Program-made: the position numbers and the translations under genes | Part shown: positions 24,560-33,982 of the stretch, one piece after another | Layout: each line of letters starts with the position of its first letter | Numbering within the stretch: position 1 is the stretch's first letter | Assembly: GCA_003313425.1 (NCBI GenBank) | Contig: NHZP01000069.1 | Location: 1-64,000 of the forward strand | Reading direction: 5' to 3' | DNA length: 64,000 bases | Source of the DNA: Pseudopyrenochaeta lycopersici | Lineage: Eukaryota; Ascomycota; Dothideomycetes; Pleosporales; Pseudopyrenochaetaceae | The notes under the pieces: generated by a model | Told to the model about the DNA's origin: nothing | The model's database searches: none | What the model saw: the letters and a program-made list of their open reading frames with translations, nothing else

Positions 24560-27500
24560 GTGCAGCCTACCTAGACAATAACAGTAGAGTAAATTACGTT
24601 ATTACTTGTATAACAGGCTAAGCGTTTAACGCTCTTAGCCTATATATAACAAACCTTATAAATAGGCTAGTAACGCTATCCCTCCTTAAGCTATAGTCCT
24701 ACCTTAATAACTTCTTTAAGGACCCTACAGTAAGAGAGAAAGCTCTTAAATACCTCTATACAACTAAGCAAGGAAGAACAGAATTTAACCCTTATATCTA
24801 AGCGTTTAACCTTAAGCTCCTTAAAGCTAGGTTAGACAATGTAAGCTATATTTAGAAGATTAACTATCTTAAGAGCAGCTTAAATAGTAAGCTGCTAAGG
24901 ACCTAAGCAGGTTATTAACTACTGTTTAGAGAAACGTATAAAGAGTTCCTACAACAGACTAGAGTAACCTAGGAAAATTTAAGAGCTGTAGAGAGAATTA
25001 CTATAAGTAAGAGCTATATAGGCAAAGCGTACAACACGCAGAGCTAACTAATAACCTAAAGAGATAATAATAAGATAGACTAGATAACTTCTGTAGGAGC
25101 TTACTAGCTCTATGCGAAACCTAGAAAAGAATTCTAGGGAACACGTAAACAGGTCTAAGAAAGAAAAGAGAATAGCGCCTGTTTAAGGTGTAGTCTGCAC
25201 GACTACTAAGTAGCCTAGTATATAATAAAGTTATTAAATAGCTAAGAAGGCTATTATACGAGATAGGTTAATAAACCTATAAAACTTATAAAGATTATAT
25301 CTGTAACTACTAAATAAGCAACGGAATCTCTATCCTCCTTAGACGAGGGAAAAGAGTAGCTCTAGCACGAAGTTATATACTAGAGCCTGTATAAGTCTAA
25401 AACCTTATATAAATAATAAGGTTACTTTTACTATAGCTAGTAACTATAAAACCTATGTCTGTAAATATTATTATTAATTCTGTATAACTAGCTACTGCTA
25501 TAATTAATAACGGTTGCTGTACTTACTATTTATTAAGTAAGAAACTTGTAAGGGACTTAAACTTACTACGCATTAAGATCCTCTCTATTAAGATTAAAGG
25601 AGTAAACAAATAAAAGAGCACAGTGTTGTATATTACTAAATTTTTATTAGACGTAGGAGGAATATAGTAGCACGCAGCTGCGTACGTTACCCTAACTACT
25701 TACTAATATAATATAATTCTTAAGAAGACTTAGTTAGAGAGTATTAAAGGCGTTATTAACGTAGAGAAGAAACTTCTGTACTTAAAAGTATATAAGGTTA
25801 CTATACGTAGTACAGAATACACTACCCTAGACTTTAGCTGTACCTTAGTATTAGCTATAGCTTTCTAATACTACGTATAATACTATAGATAAAGCTATAG
25901 TAAGACTTAAATCTTTACTATAAGCCTAAGGGATATTAAGAAAGCACTACGCCTAAAGGTCTAGAAAATACTACAAGAAATATGCGACGCCCTACTAGCT
26001 CACGTACAACCTTATCTAAAGATATTCCTACCTAAGGAAGGAAATAAGCTACTCCTATAGCGAGGCCTATAATAAGACTACGTAATAGAGTTAGAAGAGA
26101 AGGATAGACAGAAGCTAGAGATACTGTACAGACCTCTTTACGTAATATTAAGAGATAAACTCTTAGTACTAAGGAAGACGCTATTAGACCTCCTAGATAA
26201 AGGGTTTATCTGTGCGAGCAGCTTACTAGCAGCCTTACCTATACTATTCGTACGTAAGCTAGGAGGAGGACTACAATTCTGTGTAGACTACAGAGCTCTT
26301 AACGCCCTAACTAAGAAGGACCGTTACCTACTACCTCTTATACGTGAGACGTTAAACTAAATTAGACGAGCTATATAGTATACTAAGCTAGACGTTACTG
26401 CAGTATTCTATAAGATAAAGATAAGTAAAGGATTAGAATAGATAACTGCGTTTCGAACACGATTCAGATTGTACGAGTAGCTAGTAACGCCCTTTAGCTT
26501 AGTAAATATACTAAGTACCTTCTAGAGGTATATTAACTAGGCCCTATAAGACTTCTTAGATAACTTCACCTCTGTATACTTAAATAATATCCTTATCTTT
26601 ACTAAAGGATCTCTCTCTTAGTACTACGCCTACGTACGAAAAGTATTAGATTACTTATAAGAAGTAGGACTACACCTAGAACTAAGTAAATACAAGTTTA
26701 ATATTTAGCGCATAAAGTACCTTAGCTTTATCTTAGAAGTATAGAAGGGGATATCTATAGACCCTAAGAAAGTCTAAGCTATTTAAGAATAGGAGGCCCT
26801 AATAATAGTTAAAGGCGTATAAGAATTCTTAAGGTTTACTAACTTCTATAGATACTTTATCTTAAACTTCTCTTAACTAGTAGAGCCTCTCGTATAGCTA
26901 ATAAGAAAAGAAGAGAAATTCCTGTAGGATACAGAATAAGAGTAGAGTTTCTAAGCTCTTAAGGATATATTCTTAGCAGACGAAGTCCTTACTACTTTCT
27001 TACCTAAATAATAGATAATAGTAGAATATAACTCTTTAGGCTTTACTATAGGCAGGGTACTATTATAAGAAGATAAGTAAAGAACTCTTTATATAGTAGC
27101 TTACCTCTTAAGGAAATTTCTAGCGCACGAGAGTAACTACCTAATTTATAATAAAGAGTTACTAGCAGTTATTACATGCCTAAATAAATAGGACGTAGAA
27201 CTCTATAGCGTATAAGAATTTAAAGTAATTACTAACTATAAGAACCTAGAGTACTTTATAAAGAAGTAAAAGATAATAGAATAACACGTACGATAGTTAG
27301 TCTACCTATTACAGTTTAATAATATAAAGCTACAGTACTATCTAGGCAAGGAGAACACCTAAGCAGACGTACTATCTAGAAGAGACTAGGACCTACTATA
27401 AGGAACAGACGACAGCCGCCTAGTAAGCAGAGAGTTTATTATGTTAGTACTAGCCTAATAGCAAGATCTAACAGTTATAGGGGTCGTACAAACCCCTACG

Positions 27501-29100
27501 TTAACCCTTAACAGCTTAATTATAGCTGAGTCCCTACTAAAAGCTCTAATCCTTAAGAACTTAATCGCTGAATACTAGGACTAAGCTGTACAAGACAACT
27601 TAACCTATTAGGAAGTCTACAACGCTATAAAGCTAGGTGCTAGGTCGCTACCTAGTATAACAAAGAAACTTACTATATTACTAGGAGATTGCACAATTAA
27701 CTTAGAGAGAAAGCTCTAATAGAGATCTAGGATCTAGGTGCCTAAAAATGAACCCCTTCGTACGGGAATTATCTAGTAAGCACATCTAGCTGTGTAAACA
27801 GGTTACTTAGGAAGAGAAGAAACGTACTACACGCTAGCTAGCACCTAGTACTAGCTAGGTATAAGTGAAAACGTCCGCTAATTTGTACAGAATTGCAGCT
27901 TATGTAGATAAAGCACCCCGTAGAGAGACAGTAAGCACGGATACCTACGCCTGTTACTAGTACCTAGTCGTACGTAGTAAGACTTAACAGTTAACTTTAT
28001 TACTAGTCTACTACTGTTATCTAGCTACACTAACTTAATAGTAGTTAAAGACTGCCTAGGTAAAGGCGTAATACTAATCCTACTTAAGATAATTAAAGCA
28101 GATAATATAGCCTAGGCATTCGTACGAGAAGTCTTCTGCTACTACAGGCTCCCTAGGTCTATTATATTAGACAGGGGCACGTAATTTATAAGTAAACTAT
28201 AGAGAAAAATCTGCAAACTCTTAGGAGTAAAGAGGAACCTGTTAACAGCCTACTACCTATAAATAGACAGCACTATAGAACACGCGAATAGTAATATTAA
28301 AGTAGTTAGTTAAATCTTTTATAACTACGACTAGAACAACTAGGCAACGCTATGCCTAATCCTTAAGCTAATGCTAAATACTTATACGAACTCCTCTATA
28401 GGCGTTACTCCTTTCTTCCTTCTATACAGCTATCTAAACTCGCCCTTCCTAGAGCTACCTAGGAAATTAGCTAGCAGCAACCTACTTAACAGAGTAATAC
28501 CCCCTAGCGAACGAGCAGAAAGCATTGTACGAACGCTAAAACAAGCTGCTAACTAGGCTATCTTAGCTATAACACACGCTTAATAATAATAGAAAGCACA
28601 GGCGAATAAGACACGTCGCCTAGCTCCTAAGTATAAGGTTAGAGACTAGGTATAGTTAGACCTTAGGCACGTACGAACTACACGCAGAAGCAAGAAACTT
28701 AACTAGAAAAGTAAGAAGTACTAAGTCGCCTGCGTACGAGACCCCTATTAGGTTAAGCTTTATATACTATAGAGAACTAAATTATACTATATAGAGAAGC
28801 TAAGACTAGCTGCTAAAGACCCCTTCCTATTACAACAAACTAACGACTTAAACCCCGCTACTGTTGTTGTACGAGACAACAACCTACAGGAAGACTACCT
28901 TAAATAGGTAATTAAAAACATCTAAGATAAGCGCTTACAAAATTAATATAATAAGTTCTATATAAAATAGGAGGGGTACTATAACCTAACTTAGGAGCTA
29001 GAAGAGAATCTTATTACTATAGAAGCCTATAAGAAATAGAGGACTTATATATAGCCTATACAGCTACTATCTAGGAAACTACTAAAAGGTTAGAGAAATA
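24560..29100 (+). pseudogene. gypsy A-2 gag-pol, chromodomain type, with nonsense mutations
   Basis: Read through TAA/TAG, the plus strand gives Gag with zinc-knuckle remnant (about 25180), an aspartic-protease region (about 25480-25900), RT with FCVDYRALNALT (about 26278) and catalytic loop YLNN at 26577-26588 (YLDD expected), RNase H (about 26980-27380), an integrase HHCC finger ending FVQNCSLC (about 27875), the integrase core with ILDRGTQFISKL near 28162, and a C-terminal chromodomain with FYIK-(W)-EGYYNLT near 28957-29013. The chromodomain places it in the chromovirus clade, whose integrases are known to favour heterochromatin. The longest surviving open frame (28371-28556) is a piece of integrase. 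Confidence 0.9.
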
Positions 29101-29157
29101 AGCTAGCATAAGCTAACTAACCCTGTACAAGGCTCTCTAACCTAAGACGTCTAAGAA

Positions 29158-29943
29158 ATGTTTATCCTCCTTAGGCTTAGTAAGGACTTAACCTTAACCT
29201 TAACTACGCTAAGGAACAGAGACTCTGTTAGAAGGTAGGAGAGGTAGAGTACGCCTAGCTGTATAAGATATACCGTAATCCTGCCACACGTAATTAGAGT
29301 AAGCCCCGCTCTACTTACTAGTAATAGAGACATACTTAGTAAAGGCTGTAAACGTACGACGCTCTTATATAGCCTTAGCACAGTTATTAGAATAGAAGTT
29401 AGCGTTAAGGGAACCGCGGCTATAAATAAGGTAGGCTTTAAGGTAGGATTAACAACTAGAAAGGAGTTACTAAGCGTTAATTATATAATAAGTAATAATA
29501 GGAGAGAAATTATTAAGACTATAGCCCTACTAAGTATCGTACAAAGATTAATTAACAGGATAAAGGAAGAATTTAGTAATGTAAACTAGCTTAGGCTAAA
29601 TAACGTTAGATATAGAAAAGAAAAGAAGAATAAGACGTACAGAAGCAGTCGTAAAGAGACAGCAAAACTCGTCTGTAACTAGAGTATCTAGGATATACTA
29701 GATTACGTAGTTAGTAAGGAGAAGAGACGTATTACCCTAAGCAGCAGGAATAATAATACTAGTAGGTTAAGTTTAGTTAGGAGCAGTTTAAGTAAGCTAA
29801 GCGTAAGCAACCTAAGCAATGTTAGCCCTAGCAGCCGCGTGCGTAGACATGATATTACTAGCAGTTGTACAAGCAAGATAGTTTACACCACCGCTATAAC
29901 TACTAGGACCCTACATACCGCAATTAGGCTAACTAGCTAAGGG
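29158..29943 (+). pseudogene. Extra ORF between gypsy A-2 pol and 3' LTR, function unknown
   Basis: Starting from an ATG at 29158, one plus-strand frame stays coherent for about 262 codons up to a TAA at 29941-29943. It is broken only by a handful of TAG codons of the kind RIP makes. The product would be basic and rich in S, R and K, with a serine/arginine-rich C-terminal part (about 29760-29880). No domain is recognised. A shorter minus-strand open frame (29151-29381, hydrophobic) overlaps it, so strand is not certain. Chromoviruses usually have only a short non-coding stretch here, so about 1.1 kb is unusual. It could also be captured host sequence or a long 3' UTR. Confidence 0.35.
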
Positions 29944-30272
29944 AGCTGCTTTAGGAGGCATGTTAGTAATAATAGGAAGACAAGTCGTACGCAAGTAAGT
30001 TAAAGTTAAGCAGTAAAAGAGGAAGAAAGAGTTAGAGGAAAAGCTCTTTATATGCGCACGAGTGAGCAAATAACTAACCTCTCCTCTATTTCACGTCATT
30101 AGGCAACAACAATAAGTAAAGGAGGAAAATTGCTTATAAACAAACAAGAAAAAGTATACGCAACATCTCTACTTTTACAGCACGATAACATAACGCTACC
30201 TACATAAGTATAAGGTTAAGGTTAAACTACGTATAAAGAAGTAATACAGTTATTTAAGGAGGAGGAGGGTAT

Positions 30273-30522
30273 TATAATAGGCTGCACCCTTTAAGCAGGA
30301 GAGGCTTCGCTACTATTATACGGGGAAAGAACTCCTTAATCTCCTCTGCCCCCTTTTTTTATTAGCTTATACAAGTTAGCAGCTAGAGGAGCACGTTCCT
30401 CTTCACTTATACGAACATATATATATATCCTCTAAGGATACTTGTAACCTCTTCTCTATCTTTCTCCTTCTGTAGTATAGGACAAATGCACACTCGTTAG
30501 CTAGGCCTCTTCGCCCATAACA
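30273..30522 (+). repeat. gypsy A-2 3' LTR
   Basis: 250-bp LTR beginning TATAATAGG (TGTAATAGG before RIP) and ending CATAACA. It is preceded by a GGAGGAGGAGGG purine tract and followed by the ATTAG target duplication. Confidence 0.93.
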
Positions 30523-30527
30523 ATTAG

Positions 30528-32034
30528 ACTGCATATAGGTGTATACCTACAAATTAGATAAACACTATTACCTTATTAAATATAAAGCATAACTAGTTAT
30601 TCGCAGTAATTAGTAATAAAACATTACGTTATAAGACACATACGCAGCTACTTTAGCTAGCAGGTCTTTTTAGATGCTTATAGTAATTACTGCTAAGTTT
30701 AACCTTAAACTTAAATAGTACGACGTTACTAACGCATTCGTGTATATAACTATAGATAGAGAAATCTATATAAGAATGCTATAAGGATACTAGAAGCCTA
30801 GAATAATCTTTAAGCTTAAAAAGGCACTTTATAGTCTTTAAATTTTACCGCTCCTATAGTAGAAAGAATTCCTCTTAACCATTACTAAACTAAGCTTTAA
30901 ATAAGTGCTATATAAGGCCTACTACATAATTAAGGATAGTATTATTATCTTCTTTTACGTTAATAATATTATCTTAGCCTATTACTAGAAGAAGGAGGTA
31001 GAAGCGTAATAAGCTATTAAGGCTCTTTAAGAAAGATATACCTTTATAGGTAGAGAAGACTTATAATAGTTCTTTAGCGTTAAAGTTATTAGAGACTAAG
31101 AATAATAATTTATTTAACTCTCTTAGTTAGCTTATACTAATAAAATTAGTAGACTTACAGATAAGAAAGATATTTAATATAATACCCTAATAGTAAGCGT
31201 TAAACTCTAGCTACGCGAGGGATTAGTATTACCTTTAGAAGTTAATAAATACTAGCGTAAGATTAGTTCCTTACTATTTACTGCTGTTATAATATAACTA
31301 GATATTGCCTTCGTAATATAGCGCCTTACACGCTTTCTTATTAACCCTAGCACAGAGTATTAGGAGGCTGCTAACAGAGTCCTGCTCTACCTTACAGTAA
31401 TAAAATTTAGAGCACTCTAATTAGGAGGAGGCGATAAGCTTAAAGTAGCCAGCAACGTATTATTTGCTAATAATACAGTTAATAGAAAGAGTTTATAAGG
31501 TTATGTAATTAAGCTATTTAGTAGCCTTATTACCTAGAGAGTAAGTAAATAGGACACAGTTACTACCTTAATAACTAAAGCAGAACTACTCGCACTCTCC
31601 TAAGTAGTAAAAAAAGCTATCTTTACCTCGCGACTTCTTAAGGAGCTCTAGATATTATTACTAGAGTTAACTATTATAATTTAATGTAATAATACATAGA
31701 TAATTTAACTTATTACAGAAGAGATTACAAAACTTTAAACTAAACTTTAATATGTAGATATCTATAACTACTAGCTATAATAAGAAGTATTACTTAGACA
31801 AATTAAAGTTAAATACGTAGAGTCCTTGTAAATAATAGCAGATAGACTTACTAAAGCGCTGCCCTTAAATAAATAGGAGAACTTTCTTAATTAATTAGGA
31901 CTAGTAAATAAGAAACTAGCCTTAGTAAAAGAGTTAAAACTTAAAGATATACAGACTTAAATAGAGGATCTGACAATCGCATAAGATATAAGTTTGTGTT
32001 AGCTTAGAAGATTACTCTCTAAGTTGAGGGGGTG
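30528..32034 (+). pseudogene. copia-3 RT-RNase H segment
   Basis: A plus-strand translation matches the C-terminal half of the copia-2 polyprotein: RT with DVTNAFVYI, catalytic box YVNN at 30956-30967 (YVDD expected), and RNase H with ADRLTKALP near 31840. Stops are numerous and nearly all TAA/TAG. It continues the left half, which ends at 18447. Confidence 0.9.
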
Positions 32035-32199
32035 TGTTAGATTATTAAATACAAGGAAAGAGCGATAAATAGTAGGTCCGATAACTATTGCGATCTACGG
32101 AACCTCCGGAAGCAGAGGGGCTATAGAAGAGAGCAACAGACAGAACACAACAATAAATGATCATCCCTTCTGACTAACAAATTCATCAAAATTCTGACA
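32035..32199 (+). repeat. copia-3 3' LTR, little RIP
   Basis: 165 bp, TGTTAGATTATT...AATTCTGACA, preceded by a GTTGAGGGGGTG purine tract. It is homologous to the copia-1 LTRs but retains many CA dinucleotides, unlike the body of the element. Confidence 0.92.
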
Positions 32200-32205
32200 A
32201 ATCCC

Positions 32206-32436
32206 TGTAACGAAGTATCGTGAATCTGAATCTTGGTGTTGCAGTATTATTGCGCTAGGCCTTTTCGAGGGCTAGCGCGCAACGCGAAGGACCTGCTCAA
32301 AACCTGCGCCAACTGCGCGGAGCGGGGACGACAAGTATTATTCTCTCCCATAGCTGAGTTACAGCAATACAGAACCATCCCTTCACTATTACCTGTGGTG
32401 TGAAGCAAGTACTATTGCCTGAAACCATACGTTACA
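32206..32436. mobile_element. Solo LTR, gypsy family B, nearly free of RIP
   Basis: 231 bp, TGTAACGAAG...CATACGTTACA, with inverted TGTAACG/CGTTACA ends and a perfect ATCCC target duplication at 32201-32205 and 32437-32441. It is the unmutated counterpart of 1710-1940. It lies only 6 bp outside the copia-3 3' LTR. The pair gives a direct before-and-after record of RIP in this genome. Confidence 0.93.
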
Positions 32437-32441
32437 ATCCC

Positions 32442-33167
32442 TGTAATTTAGTATTTCTTCAATAACTCTTTTATTATATAGACTAGAGTTTAGATATCCT
32501 AGAAATAGACTAGTTATATAGATGCAGCTTACTAGCAAAAGTTTTAGAGAATTCTATTAAGTAGATCTCGAGATACAGAACCCTGCATTTTTGATTTTTC
32601 CTAGTAAAATCGAGGTGGCGACTCGGTGGGGTTGGCGACTCGGTAGTGAAACACGTTAATATAAAATCCTCTATAGATTTGAAATAAAGCTTAAAGTATA
32701 TATAGAAGGCTAGATATTAAGTTTTAAGATGTAATACTTAGTAGTTGTTGAGATTGCAAGGGTTGGTTTCTCTGATTTTTGGTAGTTTTTGGGTTTGGTC
32801 GGTGACTGGTGCCAGTCAGTAACTAGTAAAACACGTTAATAGGCGAAGTTTCTTAATATAGGATAATCCGAGAGTAAGCACGTGCGAGCAAGTAATAGAA
32901 AGGGTAGATCAAAACTTTAACCAAATCCGGACTAGACCATTTTAATTTGGCCTTAAAAAGGTTTCCCAGTCCTTTTTTTAGTCACCTTCTTCTCTTAGCA
33001 AGCTAAGAAGTTATAAAGCTGATTTCGTTTCCCCCTGTAAAGTTCTACATCAATATATTTCCCGCATTGTATCTTATTGTATTAGGTTTTACATCTACCT
33101 TAGATCTTCTAATAATATTACCAAGCACAACTAATAAGTGTTGCCACCTCCATTACTTTGTACACGG
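32442..33167. other. Gene-free stretch with short direct repeats
   Basis: No coding gene is recognised. GGCGACTCGGT occurs twice (about 32614-32652), and AAACACGTTAATA recurs near 32648 and 32829. A GACTGG-TG-CCAGTC hairpin lies near 32804. The block TCCCTGTAATTTAGTATT at about 32438 recurs in slightly altered form near 33351. These look like remnants of small repeats, but no element ends could be fixed. Confidence 0.4.
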
Positions 33168-33561
33168 CCAAAAGATCCCACATTCCATATCTGTGCGCTT
33201 CTCAAAATTTTTATCAAACAGGAGGTTCTCCAGCGAACTGCCCTTCGAGACAATCCCAATTTATCAGCAGCATACTATAGTATTAGGGTTAGGTAGTGTA
33301 GGTGGGTCCCGATGACCACCGGGCGCAAAAGTGCTCAATTACCTGTATTTCATTAAATTCCCTGTAATTTTGTATTAAAATTAATGCACACCTGCCACAA
33401 CTTGCTTGACGCGTCTCTGCCGTCTAAGATTTGTTTGTAAAGAAAGATAGAATTAAGTTTAGTGCATTTCACGTTATTTAACATCAGCCCCTAGTCATCG
33501 GGATCCACCTACACTACCTAACCCTAATACCATAGTAGACATGAAATGTAAGATCTTTTGG
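33168..33561. mobile_element. Foldback element with 44-bp arms carrying TTAGGGTTAGG
   Basis: Inverted arms 33273-33316 and 33494-33537 match over 44 bp with only a few mismatches, separated by 177 bp. A second inverted pair outside them (33168-33188 and 33541-33561, CAAAAGATC...CATTCCAT and complement) extends the symmetry; about 80 extra bases lie on the left side. Each arm contains TTAGGGTTAGG or its complement, which resembles one and a half telomere repeats. No protein is encoded. A non-autonomous DNA element is likely; a telomere link is only a possibility. Confidence 0.6.
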
Positions 33562-33752
33562 GGCTATACGACGTAAGACGCGCAATTCCATAGACTGAGA
33601 TAAGATTCCTCTTTAGGATGCCTGATAATAATCTCCTGCAGATTCCGAAGCCAGGGTTGAAAACATATACATATAAGAGTTAAGTCCTTCGTGTGATTGC
33701 CTTTAATTGTCCTATTTACATCAAACTTTAACTATCTCAAAACATCCGGTTT

Positions 33753-33982
33753 ATGTTCAAAATGCAACTCTTCAAATGCCTCATCATCCTAGCCCCAGTG
33801 CTTGCGCTAGCGTCACCTGTCAGCGTGGTTGAACAGCAAGCACTAACAAAATGCTGCTACAGTGTACGTATCAACCGTTTCCCGTTGCGATTTGCTTGTC
33901 TAACGATCTCCGAAAGGTTGCTGAGAATCAACTCACCTTTGTTGTGACCAACGATAGGGAGTACCTTAATACTCTGAAATAG
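33753..33982 (+). CDS. Small secreted protein, two exons, 58 aa, unknown function
   Basis: Exons 33753-33863 and 33917-33982 are joined across a 53-bp intron with canonical GTACGT donor, CTAAC branch site and AAG acceptor; the splice is in phase 0 and leads to a TAG stop. Without splicing the frame reads on into a different ending. The product begins with a textbook signal peptide (Met, Lys, then LIILAPVLALAS) and should be cleaved after Ala-Ser or nearby. The mature part is about 38 aa with a CC pair. A CA-rich leader precedes the ATG (second Met at codon 4 is an alternative). No family is recognised. Small size, secretion and location beside a transposon block are features often seen in effector-like genes, but that role is inference. 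Confidence 0.55.

Larger units (their letters stand above)
18448..30522 (+). mobile_element. Ty3/gypsy chromovirus gypsy A-2, both LTRs present, interrupted by copia-2
   Basis: The 5' LTR is 18448-18479 plus 23827-24044, 250 bp after removing copia-2 and one copy of the target duplication. The 3' LTR is 30273-30522 (250 bp). Flanking ATTAG duplications (18443-18447, 30523-30527) show insertion into copia-3. The internal region runs 24045-30272: gag about 24560-25420 with a CLRC...HD zinc-knuckle remnant near 25180; pol about 25480-29100; then a 1.1-kb non-pol region; then a GGAGGAGGAGGG polypurine tract just before the 3' LTR. RIP nonsense codons occur throughout, so it is immobile. Confidence 0.93.
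15594..32199 (+). mobile_element. Ty1/copia element copia-3, 5'-truncated, split by gypsy A-2
   Basis: The element occupies 15594-18447 and 30528-32199. The left part has Gag (CPTYRQRYNL zinc-knuckle remnant near 16160), protease (SLTAHICNN near 16510) and integrase. The right part resumes at the matching codon of copia-2 (DCI-VYTYKLDK near 30530) and has RT, RNase H (ADRLTKALP near 31840), polypurine tract and 3' LTR. The 5' LTR and first part of gag are missing. Gypsy A-2 sits between the two halves with a perfect ATTAG duplication (18443-18447 and 30523-30527). The family is that of copia-1. RIP is heavy in the middle but weak within about 200-250 bp of both ends. Confidence 0.92.

Noticed and set aside
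3334..32199. CRISPR-like or satellite array
   Set aside because: Repeated segments are LTRs and nested elements with target duplications; there is no regular repeat-spacer pattern.
33278..33300. Internal telomere repeat array
   Set aside because: Only about one and a half TTAGGG units per arm, inside a foldback element; too short to call an interstitial telomere.
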